DNA of 64,000 nt from Amycolatopsis tolypomycina (GTDB taxonomy: Bacteria; Actinomycetota; Actinomycetes; Mycobacteriales; Pseudonocardiaceae). Numbering within the stretch: the stretch's first letter is position 1; every line of letters begins with the position of its first letter. The notes under the pieces are model-generated. The model was not told where the DNA came from. It was given only the letters and a program-made list of their open reading frames with translations, and ran no database searches. The DNA lies in contig NZ_FNSO01000004.1 of the NCBI RefSeq assembly GCF_900105945.1, positions 558,001 to 622,000 of the forward strand, in the 5' to 3' direction. The translations under genes were made by a program, and so were the position numbers. Below are positions 34,357 to 43,653 of the stretch, piece by piece.

Positions 34357-37300
34357 GTGCTGCGCTTGTCGCGTCCTGTCCAACTGGTCCGCTGGGTCCG
34401 AGCGGTCGTGCTCGCTCTGACGATGACCCTTGTCGTCGGCAGCGCCGAAGCCGTCGCGGCGCCGCCATCCGCGCTGAAGCCGATCGATCCTCGCGACGTC
34501 GGGTTGTTGTCTTCGGCCGCGCCGGCGCCCGTCGTGCCGCAGGCGCCGTCGAAGGCGGATTTCGCAGCTCAGAGCCGGTTGGACGGTGGCGCCGGAACGC
34601 ACTTCGATCCGCAGCGGTCGACACCGGTGTCGCGATCGATGTTCGTCACCGAATACGTCAATGCCGACGGCACGCACTCGGTGCGGCAGTCGAACCAGCC
34701 GCAGAACGTCCAAGACGAGCACGGCCAGTGGCAGCCGGTCCAGACGACCCTGGCCACCGACACGGCGACCAAGCGAGCCGACGCCGACCACCACCCGCTC
34801 AGCCCGTCCATGGCCACCAAGGCCAATGACGCCGCAGTGTTGCAGGTCGAGTCCGGCGGCCACGCCGCCAGCCTGGCGCTCGACCAGGCCGCACCGGTGA
34901 CGGCTGCAGTGAAGGGTGATTCGGTCACTTACCCGGAGGTCGCCGCAGGCACGGACCTGGACTACGAAGTCACCCCGGGTGCGGTGAAGGAAACCATCAA
35001 GCTCAAGCGCCCGCCAGCCGACGGCCGCTCGTCGTGGAAGTTCAAGCTCACCACCGGTGACCTGACGCCGAAGCTGGAGCGCAGCGGCGCCGTCACCCTC
35101 GCCGACAAGAGCGGCGCGGCGAAGATCGTGCTGCCGCCGATCGAGACCTGGGACTCCGCGGGCAATGACGAGACCGCGCCAGCGATGACGGGCGGAACTT
35201 ACACTCTGGACAAGGCTGGCGCGGACTGGTGGCTGACTGTCGCGGTTGACCCGAACTGGCTGCGCGACCCCAAGCGCGTCTACCCGGTGTTCGTCGACCC
35301 GACCTTCACCTACGGCGTCACCGAGTCGCACTCCTACCGCTCCGACGGCACCAACTGCGACGCCTGTGGTCTGCGGATCGGCAACAGCCAGGCCAAGGGC
35401 GACACCTACAACCGCAGCGTCTTCCACATGGACTACTCGCCGCTGTTCGGTAAGACCGTGGTCGGCGCGCGGATGGACCTCACGCGCAACACCAGCGTCG
35501 TCGGTTCGCTGAAGACGTGGAACGCGAACTTGTACCACGCGTCGGCGTTCAACTACAACGGCGTTGGCGGCTACATGACCAGCGCCCTGGTCGGTGACGT
35601 TGGCAGCTTCGTCGGCGAGGGCATGACCGGGTTCATTCGCGACCGCGTCAACGCCCGCGACGGCTCGGTGTTCTTCATGATGATCGGCGCCGAGAACCCC
35701 GGGACGTGGACGTACAAGAACCTCAACGCCACCCTCACTGTGGACACCGGCTCGCCGGCGCCGGCGACCACGCTGGTCGGCCCCGCCGATGGCGCGGTGA
35801 CGACGTCGCTGACCCCGACGCTGGCGGTCAACCCGGTCACCGACCCGGACGGCGAGCAGGTCAAGTACTGCTTCCGCATCGCCACCGGCGCCGACGCGAA
35901 GTCCGGCGTCGTGGTCGAGTCCGGCTGCCTGACCACGCCGACCTGGACGGTCCCGGCCGGGATCCTGCAGGACGGCGTCGCCTACACCTGGCAGGCGATG
36001 ACCTACAGCGGCACGACAACGATCACACCGACGTGGGTCGGGCACTTCAAGATCGACCAGCGCATCGGCGACCACGGCCCCTCACCGACCGACGACGCCG
36101 GTCCGGTCACGGTCAACCTGGCCAACGGCAACGTGTCGACCGCCGAGCAGACCCCGACGTTCACCACCGTCGGCGGCAACGCCGGACTGTCGTTCACCTA
36201 CAACTCGCAGCAGGTCGAGAACAAGGGCCTCAAGGCGTCCTACTTCGTCGACCTTTCCCACAACGGCATCATCAGCGACGCCCAGCAGCCGGTCCTGGTG
36301 CGCACCGAACCGCAGGTCAACGTCGACTGGGGCACCGACTCCCCGTTCGCGCCCGCGCTGCCGGCCGACTGGTTCGTCGCCCGTTGGGAAGGCTTCTTCC
36401 AAGCCCCCGTCACCGGGACCTACCAGTTCGCCGGTGTCCACGACGACGGCGCCACCGTGTGGATCAACGGCGGCAAGGTCTACGAGGTCAACACCGCGAG
36501 CGACCTGAACTGGACGCAGGCCACCAACGTCTCGCTCACCGCGGGTCAGCGGGTGCCGATCAAGGTGGAGAACGCCGAAGCTACCAGTGCGGCGAAGATG
36601 CGGCTGTTCGTCCGGACCACCGACAACACCACCGTCGCCCCGCAGATCGTACCCGCCGACTGGCTGTTCACCAGTGATCTGCCGGTCCTGCCGCAGGGCT
36701 GGACCCTCTCGGCCGACCTCGACGGCGACGGCTCGAGCTACACCGAAGCCAAGGTCACCGACCAGAACATCGTCATCACCGACGCCACCGGCGCCAAGCA
36801 CACCTGGACCAAGAAGAGCACCGGCGGCTACACCTCGCCGTCGAACGAAGACGGTGTCCTCGCGGTGGACACGGCCGGTAAGGTGACGCTCACCGACGGC
36901 GGCCAGGTCTTCGCCTTCCGGGCCGACGGGAAGCTCGAAAGCCAGACCGCCACCACGGACTCGCGGAAGCCTGCGGCGCTCCAGTACATCTACGACGGCA
37001 ACCCGTCGCGGTTGCGGGAGATCAAAGACCCGGTTTCGCAGCGGTCCCACGTCCTGCACTACAACCGCTCCGGCGACGACTGCTATGGCGGCGCCACCCC
37101 GCCGGCGGGAGCCGCGAGCCTCCCGCCGTCGCAGATGCTCTGCCGGATCACCTACTGGGACGGCTCCGAGACGAGGCTGTGGTACGTCGGAACCGGCCAG
37201 CTCGGCCGGATCGAGGACCCAGGTGCGGAGATCAGCGACTACGGCTACAACGCGCAGGGCTTGCTTGCCGGAACGCGGGGAAGCCTGGCCAACGACTGGA

Positions 37301-40300
37301 TCGCCGCGGACAGTGCCAATCGCAAGTCGTACGAAGGCGACCTGACCAACCTGATCACCTACGACACCGGCGCCAAGCCGAAGGTGACGACGGTGGCCTC
37401 GTCGGTGCCGTCGATCGGTCAGGCTCGTCCCAGCCGGTCGTACCGGTACGACCCAGCCAACCGTCAGACCTTCACCGACGTCGCGGGCATCACGCCGCCA
37501 TCCGGGTTCTTCTCGAAGGTCACCTATGACGATGCGGATCGTACGCTTTCGGTGACCGACAGCGCCGGCAAGACGTCGGCACAAGAGTGGAACCAGAAGG
37601 ATCTGCAGGTTTCGGTAACCGATGCCGCCGGACGCAAAACCACCACCGTCTATGACTACGCGGATCGTCCGGTCGACACTTACGGTCCCGCGCCGGCTTC
37701 GTGCTTCAACGGGCAGCTGCCCTCAGTGTGCCCAGGCGGCATGGGGCACGCGCACAACGGTTACGACGAGGGTATCAACAGCCTGTCGGTGGCCTGGTAC
37801 GACAACGACCAGCTCACCGGCGCGCCGAAGACCTACACCACGGGCCTCGGTACCGCTGACGGGACGCTGGTCAAGAACTGGGGCACCGCAGCGCCGGCGG
37901 CAAACATCCCGGCCGACCACTTCGCCCTGCGCGCCACCGGCGACATCGCGTTCCCAACGGCCGGCGACTACACCTTGCGCCTTCTCGCCGACGACGGAGT
38001 CCGGGTCTGGATCGACGACCAGCTGATCATCGATGACTGGCGCAACACGACGCCCGCGTGGCGCCAAGGTGTCGTGCACAGCGACAGCGCGGGCCAGACG
38101 AAGCGAATCCGCATCGACTACTACGAATTCGATCAGACCGCGCAGCTGGAATTGCACTGGACTACGCCGTCCGGCACCCAGCAGCCGGTCCCGGGCAGCC
38201 AGTTGCTCCCCCGTTACGGGTTGAAGACGTCGACCAGTTCGGCGGAATCGGACGGCGTCCAGGACAAGAGCGGTGCCACCAAGTACGGCGAGGACGGTCT
38301 TGACCCGATTTACGGCTTGGCGAGTTCCAGCCGGGCGAACCCGAGCGGTCTCAACCTGTCGGGAGGGGCTTCCTACGAGGTCCCCGGCGCTGGCTACCTC
38401 CGCAAGGTCGGCAAGACGATGCCGACCGGGGCGAAGACGACCTACACCTATTACGGCGACACCGAAACCCGCATCAATCCCTGCCAGCCGGGGATACCTG
38501 CGATCAACCAAGGCGGGATGCCGAAGCTGACGACGGCTCCCACGCCCGCGGCAGGACCGGCCCGGGTCGACGAACAGGTCTACGACGCGTCCGGACGTGT
38601 GGTCGCCGAGGCGACCGGCGGTCCCTGGACCTGCACGAGCTACGACGCGCGCGATCGGCCGCTGGAGGAGAAGGTGCCGGCGGGCCAGGATGCGCCCGCT
38701 CGCATCGTCAGCCACGACTACGCGGTCGGGGGTGACCCACTGACGACTTCGGTTTCCGACGACAAGGGCGTCATCACGACGACGACGGATTTCCTTGGTC
38801 GGGTGACCGGGTACACCGATGTCAACGGTGTACGCACCACGACGGCCTACGACCGGGTCGGCCGGGTCAGCTCCTCCACGGTCACACCTCCGAACCAGGC
38901 TGATGCAGCTCACACGATCACGCCCGCCTACGACGATGCAGGCCTGGTCGTGACTCAAAAACTCGACGGTCAAGTGCTGGCCACCGCCGGCTATGACTCT
39001 GCAGGCGAGCTGTCGACAGTCACGTACGGCAACGGGAGTGCGCTCGCGTCCGTCACCAAGGACAACGGTGCCCGAGTCCTGGGCCTGGGTTGGCGGACCG
39101 GAGACGGCCGGGACGTGGTGTCCCAGGTCGGCAGGACCGCCGGTGGAACCATCATCGACGAGTCGCTCGCGGGAAGCGATGCGCGGCCAAACGCGCCGAA
39201 TTACCTCTACGACGGTGTCGGACGGCTGACCGAGGCCTATGTCCCCGGGCACCACTACACCTACGACTACACCGCGGCCGCGTCCGCTTCGTGCCCGACG
39301 GGGACGCAGGCGAACGCGAGGCTGAACACCAACCGCGTGCGGCTGGTGGACGAAACCTCGACCGGATCGGCCGAGACGCGCTACTGCTATGACGCCGCCG
39401 ACCGGCTGATCGCCACCGAAGGGGCCACCGCACTCGGCTCGTTCGGCTACGACGCGGACGGCAACACTACGGGCTGGAAAGCCGCGGACGGCAGCACGAC
39501 CTCCCTGACCTGGGACGGCTCCGACCGCAACATCGGCGTGAAGACCGTCGGGCCGAACGCTGCCCTCAACGCCGACATCAGCTACGTCCGCGACGCGACG
39601 AGCCGCATCGTCCGCCGCGATCCGCGCGACTGCGACAACAACACAGTCGTCCGCTTCGGCTACACGGGCGACGGGGACACCGCCGATCTGACCATGAACG
39701 CCGACGGCAGGCTCACCAGCTTGTCCCTCACCCTGCCGGGTGGCGTTCTGTATGTCAGCAAGGTCGGCTCGGATGGGGCGTTCACTCCGACCTACGATCA
39801 CCCATCTGTTCGCGGCGACCTGGTCCTGACGACTGATGCGGCCGGCCGGCAGGCCGGTGGCCTGCGCACCTTCGATCCCTACGGCCAGCCGCTCGACGCA
39901 GCGGGTGGCGTCGACACGCAGAACGTGCCCGACAACTCGCCGGGCGCGATGGATTACGGCTGGCTCGGCCAGTACCAGCGGCCCTACGAACACACGGGGG
40001 CATTGTCGCTGGTCCAGATGGGAGCACGTCCCTACAGCCCGCTGCTCGGGCGATTCCTGTCCGTCGATCCGGTCGACGGCGGATCCGCCAACGACTACGA
40101 CTACGTCGTAGGCGATCCGATCAACGCGCAGGACCTCGACGGCAAGATGTGGGGTTGGCTCAAGGCCGCGGTGAGCGTCGTCACCAAGGTCGCCGAAGTC
40201 GCCTCCTTCATCCCCGGCCCGATCGGAGCCGTCGCCAGCGCCGTGGCGTCGGCCGGCAACTTCGCCCAGGGGAACGTCGCGGCCGGTATTTCCTATGCGC

Positions 40301-40605
40301 TGGGGGCGGTGACGTGGGGTGTGACGCGGTACACCCGGCTTGTCGGCAACATCGTGGCCAAGACGCGGACGATGGGTTTCATGAGCCGGAGGTTCGGTTC
40401 GAGTTCGGCCATGCCGAACGAGATCCGTAACGCCTACCGGGGTGCCGGCCATTCCGGAACGTGGAACAAGAGGACGGCCAAGGTGTTCAGGATAGGCTGG
40501 AGCGTAGGGAAGCATCCCAAGAACTCGACTTTCCGGGTCGGCCTGCCGTTCCTCAGCAAGCGGTTCCGGCACTACCACATCATGAAGGGGCCCAGGCGTT
40601 ACTGA
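34357..40605 (+). CDS. Secreted RHS/YD-repeat polymorphic toxin with DNRLRE and two PA14 domains
   Basis: The 2082-residue protein starts with a signal peptide (WVRAVVLALTMTLVVGSAEAVAA). In order it has a DNRLRE-type region (~residues 320-450), an Fn3/Ig-like segment (~465-570), a first PA14 domain (~620-780), YD repeats (YGYNAQG, YDDADRTLSV), a second PA14 domain (~1135-1290, YTLRLLADDGVRVWIDDQLI), and more YD repeats (YDRVGRV, YDGVGRLTE, YDADGNTTG). The RHS core LGRFLSVDPVDGGSANDYDYV (~1895-1915) ends at DLDGK. The last ~150 residues are the toxin tip: an Ala/Gly helical stretch, then a very basic unknown domain ending RHYHIMKGPRRY. The start at GTG 34357 has a strong GGAGGA. The immunity gene follows at 3 bp. 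Confidence 0.88.
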   Translation: MLRLSRPVQLVRWVRAVVLALTMTLVVGSAEAVAAPPSALKPIDPRDVGLLSSAAPAPVVPQAPSKADFAAQSRLDGGAGTHFDPQRSTPVSRSMFVTEYVNADGTHSVRQSNQPQNVQDEHGQWQPVQTTLATDTATKRADADHHPLSPSMATKANDAAVLQVESGGHAASLALDQAAPVTAAVKGDSVTYPEVAAGTDLDYEVTPGAVKETIKLKRPPADGRSSWKFKLTTGDLTPKLERSGAVTLADKSGAAKIVLPPIETWDSAGNDETAPAMTGGTYTLDKAGADWWLTVAVDPNWLRDPKRVYPVFVDPTFTYGVTESHSYRSDGTNCDACGLRIGNSQAKGDTYNRSVFHMDYSPLFGKTVVGARMDLTRNTSVVGSLKTWNANLYHASAFNYNGVGGYMTSALVGDVGSFVGEGMTGFIRDRVNARDGSVFFMMIGAENPGTWTYKNLNATLTVDTGSPAPATTLVGPADGAVTTSLTPTLAVNPVTDPDGEQVKYCFRIATGADAKSGVVVESGCLTTPTWTVPAGILQDGVAYTWQAMTYSGTTTITPTWVGHFKIDQRIGDHGPSPTDDAGPVTVNLANGNVSTAEQTPTFTTVGGNAGLSFTYNSQQVENKGLKASYFVDLSHNGIISDAQQPVLVRTEPQVNVDWGTDSPFAPALPADWFVARWEGFFQAPVTGTYQFAGVHDDGATVWINGGKVYEVNTASDLNWTQATNVSLTAGQRVPIKVENAEATSAAKMRLFVRTTDNTTVAPQIVPADWLFTSDLPVLPQGWTLSADLDGDGSSYTEAKVTDQNIVITDATGAKHTWTKKSTGGYTSPSNEDGVLAVDTAGKVTLTDGGQVFAFRADGKLESQTATTDSRKPAALQYIYDGNPSRLREIKDPVSQRSHVLHYNRSGDDCYGGATPPAGAASLPPSQMLCRITYWDGSETRLWYVGTGQLGRIEDPGAEISDYGYNAQGLLAGTRGSLANDWIAADSANRKSYEGDLTNLITYDTGAKPKVTTVASSVPSIGQARPSRSYRYDPANRQTFTDVAGITPPSGFFSKVTYDDADRTLSVTDSAGKTSAQEWNQKDLQVSVTDAAGRKTTTVYDYADRPVDTYGPAPASCFNGQLPSVCPGGMGHAHNGYDEGINSLSVAWYDNDQLTGAPKTYTTGLGTADGTLVKNWGTAAPAANIPADHFALRATGDIAFPTAGDYTLRLLADDGVRVWIDDQLIIDDWRNTTPAWRQGVVHSDSAGQTKRIRIDYYEFDQTAQLELHWTTPSGTQQPVPGSQLLPRYGLKTSTSSAESDGVQDKSGATKYGEDGLDPIYGLASSSRANPSGLNLSGGASYEVPGAGYLRKVGKTMPTGAKTTYTYYGDTETRINPCQPGIPAINQGGMPKLTTAPTPAAGPARVDEQVYDASGRVVAEATGGPWTCTSYDARDRPLEEKVPAGQDAPARIVSHDYAVGGDPLTTSVSDDKGVITTTTDFLGRVTGYTDVNGVRTTTAYDRVGRVSSSTVTPPNQADAAHTITPAYDDAGLVVTQKLDGQVLATAGYDSAGELSTVTYGNGSALASVTKDNGARVLGLGWRTGDGRDVVSQVGRTAGGTIIDESLAGSDARPNAPNYLYDGVGRLTEAYVPGHHYTYDYTAAASASCPTGTQANARLNTNRVRLVDETSTGSAETRYCYDAADRLIATEGATALGSFGYDADGNTTGWKAADGSTTSLTWDGSDRNIGVKTVGPNAALNADISYVRDATSRIVRRDPRDCDNNTVVRFGYTGDGDTADLTMNADGRLTSLSLTLPGGVLYVSKVGSDGAFTPTYDHPSVRGDLVLTTDAAGRQAGGLRTFDPYGQPLDAAGGVDTQNVPDNSPGAMDYGWLGQYQRPYEHTGALSLVQMGARPYSPLLGRFLSVDPVDGGSANDYDYVVGDPINAQDLDGKMWGWLKAAVSVVTKVAEVASFIPGPIGAVASAVASAGNFAQGNVAAGISYALGAVTWGVTRYTRLVGNIVAKTRTMGFMSRRFGSSSAMPNEIRNAYRGAGHSGTWNKRTAKVFRIGWSVGKHPKNSTFRVGLPFLSKRFRHYHIMKGPRRY

Positions 40606-40608
40606 CTC

Positions 40609-41112
40609 ATGGCATGGACAGATCTCGATCCCGCCGGACAAACTCACGAGTGGGCGACCGCGCTAAGAGCCGCCCTGGACGTACGGCTCCCGGATGCCGC
40701 TTTTCGGCTCACCGCGCAGCCGGCGAATTCTGATGGCCTGCAGGAGATCCTCACGCTCTCGCGCACGGAAGGAAAAGCTCATCGGGTCGAGGTGGTCGTC
40801 GAATCGTCGCTGGGCATCATGCTGGTCGGCGGCGCAGAAGTTCTGTACGAGTTCGACGGAACGCCCGCAGAACTCGAAAGCAGGCTTTCGTCTGTCGAGG
40901 AGCGCGGCGACGCGGGCGCCAAACCCGTCCTGGACGAGGTCGCGCTCGTTCACCACGCCCTGGCCGCGCTCCGGGCCGGTTACTCGTACTTGAGGCTTCC
41001 GCTTTACGAAAGACTCACCATCCCTGCCTACCGTGGAAGCGCGGCGCTGAACTGGGGAACCTACGATCTTGGCTGGCCTCCAGTGGTGTACAGGCGGTTC
41101 AAGCCAGTCTGA
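40609..41112 (+). CDS. Putative cognate immunity protein
   Basis: This 167-residue protein starts three bases after the RHS toxin stop, the usual position for an immunity gene. It is acidic overall in its first two thirds (LDPAGQTHEW, VEVVVESSLGIMLVGGAEVLYEFDGTPAELESRLSSVEERGD), which fits neutralising the very basic toxin tip. It has no membrane segment, so it should act in the cytosol. Its codons are less G/C-biased than the neighbours (for example CTT, TTC with AAA and GAA), a sign of recent acquisition. I recognise no immunity family by name; function is inferred from position. Confidence 0.6.
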   Translation: MAWTDLDPAGQTHEWATALRAALDVRLPDAAFRLTAQPANSDGLQEILTLSRTEGKAHRVEVVVESSLGIMLVGGAEVLYEFDGTPAELESRLSSVEERGDAGAKPVLDEVALVHHALAALRAGYSYLRLPLYERLTIPAYRGSAALNWGTYDLGWPPVVYRRFKPV

Positions 41113-41182
41113 GCAGGCTCCGTCGGGACGACCTGCAGCGGTGGTGCGCTTGGTGGCTCAGTGATCGTGATGGCACGGGCCG

Positions 41183-41326
41183 GGCAGCAAGTGGGACGCG
41201 TCGCCGAAGCCGGTGGAGCGGGAGTTCGTGCGGCTGGTGAACGCGGGCGGGGTAGCGTGCACGGTGCGGGACACGCGCGGCCAGGAGATCGCCGCCGCCT
41301 GTGGGCAGCTTGCTGCCGAAGGCTGA
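41183..41326 (+). pseudogene. rlmN 3'-end fragment (47 codons plus stop)
   Basis: The frame reads [16 protein letters not shown]...ACGQLAAEG and stops. It matches the C-terminus of intact RlmN at 31915-32058 with one amino-acid change (Asp to Glu). Counting by eye over the last 46 codons there are 21 base differences, 20 of them synonymous third positions. So this fragment spent most of its divergence inside a functional gene, meaning it comes from a different rlmN allele. It has no start or radical-SAM core. Confidence 0.85.
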
Positions 41327-41354
41327 GTTTCGTTTCGGTTATGGAGAAATCGTC

Positions 41355-41624
41355 GTGATGTATGCCCCCAGCCTGCTGGACCCGGCTGCGGAATCGTTGA
41401 AGCTGTCGGACGTGTGCGGTGCCACGCAGGTGGCTCGTGAGGCCCGGACGTTGCTCGGTGAGCGGTTCAGCTCGGTGACGTTCATGTACGTCCTGATGCG
41501 GGCGTACGAGGTCGAGTACACCGCGGCGCGGGACGCCTCGCGGTGGCACGAGTTCCACGGCGGGCCGCGGGCGCTTTCGGACGCCGATCTGGAGGAGCTG
41601 CTCGCTCCGTGGCTCGACCGCTGA
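41355..41624 (+). CDS. Small conserved protein of unknown function, copy B
   Basis: This 89-residue paralogue of the gene at 32092 reads MYAPSLLDPAAESLKLSDV near its start and ends RALSDADLEELLAPWLDR. GGAG at 41343-41346 gives an 8-nt spacer to GTG 41355; ATG 41358 is the alternative. It follows the rlmN fragment at the same distance as copy A follows rlmN. The conserved core and intact frame suggest both copies are still functional. The function is unknown. Confidence 0.7.
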   Translation: MMYAPSLLDPAAESLKLSDVCGATQVAREARTLLGERFSSVTFMYVLMRAYEVEYTAARDASRWHEFHGGPRALSDADLEELLAPWLDR

Positions 41625-41634
41625 CCCGGGCCGG

Positions 41635-42843
41635 TCAAGGGGTGTAGCGGGGCTTCAACCGGAGCAGGGTGGCCAGTTCGAGCCGCAGCTCGCGCACTCC
41701 GGGATGCCCGTGCCACCGGGCGAAGACCTTCGCCAGCTCGCGCAGGTCGGTCCGGATCGTCGCGGAGTCGACGTACCGCGCGTCTTCCAGCACGGCCGGT
41801 GCCAGTGCCAAGGCGTGCTCGATTTCCCCGCTGCCCGCGTGCGCGAGCACGCGCCGGGCCCCGAACCGGGCCCGTGCGCGGCGCGCGCCCGCCGCGATCC
41901 CGGTGACGTGGGCGTCGAGCACTTCGGCCGCCTCGGCCTGACGTCCGAGGTCGTACAGGGACCAGCCGTGGCTGAGCGCGATTTCGTCGGCAACGCTGGC
42001 AGAACCCAGGTGTGGCGTGCCGGCCACGACCGGATCCCGCTCGGCGAGCAGGTTCGTCGCGCGTTCGAGGGCGCGGTGGTATCCGTCGGCGTCGCCGACA
42101 AGGGCGCGCCCCTGCGCCTCGCACCGCGCGGCGAGCCCGCGGATCCGCGTCCCGGCGCTGCGCACGGCCTGTGCCTGCATCGCCAGGTCGATCGTGGTCA
42201 GGGGATCCTGGCGGTACATCGCGATTTCGGCCTGGCGGACCAGCGCGTAGCCGGCGAAATGGCGGTCTTCGGCTTCCTCGGCGATCGCGACCGCGCGGTG
42301 GGTCCACCACAGGGCGGCCGCTTCGTCGCCGGCCTCCTGGCTCATCCAGCCCACGTACTCCGCGGCGCGGGAGGCCAGCAGGAGCACCTGCCGGCGGACC
42401 TGCTCCGGTTGGCCGTGCGCGGCGGCGCGCAGGACGTGCAGCTGCGCGACCACCGGCCCGAGCACCGCGCCCGGGGTGCTGATCGTGCCGAGGTGGCGGA
42501 ACTGGTCGAAGGCCGCACGCAGGCCCTCGAGCACGGGCTCGTCGATCGCGGCGGGGTGTGCGGCCCGCCCGGCCAGCGGAAGCTCCGGTGACGCGTCGAA
42601 TCCGTCTTCCCGGCTTTCGGCGCCGGGCTCGGCTTCGGATTGCCCGACAAGCGAAGAAAGCAGGCCGGCGGTGCCGAACACGGCGTCGCATCGCCGGGCG
42701 ATGTCCGGCGTCGGCGGCTTCAGGTCGTTTTCGATCTTGCTCAGGTAGCTTTTGCTGTAATTGATCTTCGTGGCGAGTGCGCCCAGGCTCATTCCGGACT
42801 GTTCACGGGTCCGTCGCAGGTGCGCGCCGAACGAGCCGGTCAT
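41635..42843 (-). CDS. XRE-family regulator with TPR-like C-terminal domain
   Basis: The 402-residue protein has an N-terminal helix-turn-helix (FGAHLRRTREQSGMSLGALATKINYSKSYLSKIENDLKPPTPDIARRCDAVF) followed by ~300 residues of helical repeats (AAALWWTHRAVAIAEEAEDRHFAGYALVRQAEIAMYRQDPLTT; LSHGWSLYDLGRQAEAAEVLDAHV) in the TPR manner. Such regulators usually sense a small peptide or ligand with the repeat domain. GGGAGGGG precedes the ATG at 42841-42843; upstream in-frame codons are rejected. It is the next gene downstream of the repeat-bounded block, on the opposite strand. Confidence 0.85.
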   Translation of the reverse strand: MTGSFGAHLRRTREQSGMSLGALATKINYSKSYLSKIENDLKPPTPDIARRCDAVFGTAGLLSSLVGQSEAEPGAESREDGFDASPELPLAGRAAHPAAIDEPVLEGLRAAFDQFRHLGTISTPGAVLGPVVAQLHVLRAAAHGQPEQVRRQVLLLASRAAEYVGWMSQEAGDEAAALWWTHRAVAIAEEAEDRHFAGYALVRQAEIAMYRQDPLTTIDLAMQAQAVRSAGTRIRGLAARCEAQGRALVGDADGYHRALERATNLLAERDPVVAGTPHLGSASVADEIALSHGWSLYDLGRQAEAAEVLDAHVTGIAAGARRARARFGARRVLAHAGSGEIEHALALAPAVLEDARYVDSATIRTDLRELAKVFARWHGHPGVRELRLELATLLRLKPRYTP

Positions 42844-42913
42844 GTCCCCTCCCACGGTCCGGTATGCAGTACAACACCCGCCGTAGCGCAAGGCAACAAC
42901 GGAAAACGCGTGC

Positions 42914-43480
42914 TCAGCCGAGTCCGAGAGTCCGGGCCATGAGGAGCGCGTACGAACTGCCGGCGTGGGGCATTTCCCCCTGCACGACCAGCGACAGGGC
43001 CTGGTCGAAGGGAATCCGCCGGATCTCCAGATCGCTTTCGCCGGGGTCGAGGTTCGGAGTGCCCTGTGTGAGCCCGGTGGCGAAAAAGGCGTGATCGCGG
43101 TGATTGGTGAACGAGTCGGCGCAATTGATCACGCCCAGGGGCTGCCACGTCCGCGCGGAAAGCCCGGCCTCCTCCTGCAGTTCGCGCCGGGCCGCGGTCT
43201 CGGCGTCCTGGTCGGCGGGCTCGATCCGGCCGGCGGGCAGCCGCCACTGGACGCCTTCGTGCGTGTAGATCCACTGCCGCGTCACCGCCACGAAGCCGGC
43301 TTCGTCCACGGCCACCACCGTGACCGAGCCGGTGGAGATGACGTGGTCGTAGTTCCCGGTGGAGCCGTCCGGGCGGAGCGCGGTGTCGCGGCGCGTCTCG
43401 AACCACGGCGAACTGAACACACTGGTCGAAGTCAGGCGGGACCAGGAACCGCGCCGGGCGTCAGCCGCGTCGTGAACCAC
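42914..43480 (-). CDS. Nudix hydrolase
   Basis: The 188-residue hydrolase has the full Nudix box GRIEPADQDAETAARRELQEEAGL (residues ~86-109), which binds Mg2+ and cleaves nucleoside-diphosphate-X bonds. The YTHEGVQWRLPAGRIEP context and the SFTNHRDHAFFATGL loop are like ADP-ribose or ADP-sugar pyrophosphatases. It sits upstream of the XRE/TPR gene (70-bp gap, same strand). It is divergent from the TIR operon with 173 bp between. An NAD-derived substrate would be interesting beside a TIR NADase candidate, but that link is speculative. Confidence 0.87.
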   Translation of the reverse strand: MVHDAADARRGSWSRLTSTSVFSSPWFETRRDTALRPDGSTGNYDHVISTGSVTVVAVDEAGFVAVTRQWIYTHEGVQWRLPAGRIEPADQDAETAARRELQEEAGLSARTWQPLGVINCADSFTNHRDHAFFATGLTQGTPNLDPGESDLEIRRIPFDQALSLVVQGEMPHAGSSYALLMARTLGLG

Positions 43481-43653
43481 GGGGGTGAGTCAACCACAAC
43501 GCGGCGCCGCACGGTGCCGTCCACTTTTCGTCCACGGCCTATCCACCGGTGCGGTCCACACTCCGTCGTACCCGAATCGGCGGGTGTAACGACGGCGACC
43601 GGTGCCGCGACCCTCATGGCGTCGATTTCCGGGGACCCGACGAGGGAGTGCAC

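Larger units (their letters stand above)
41180..41624 (+). repeat. Right ~445-bp direct repeat (rlmN fragment plus small gene)
   Basis: Counterpart of 31912-32361. The leading part is the rlmN remnant (41183-41326) and the rest is small gene copy B. It ends at the small gene stop, after which the two copies' flanks differ entirely. Confidence 0.85.

Noticed and set aside
37723..40647. 974-codon minus-strand frame opposite the RHS gene
   Set aside because: It mirrors YD-repeat codons and has no domain or ribosome-binding site; the plus-strand gene is well supported.
41161..41358. 65-residue ORF starting at 41161
   Set aside because: It is an out-of-frame reading of the rlmN fragment.
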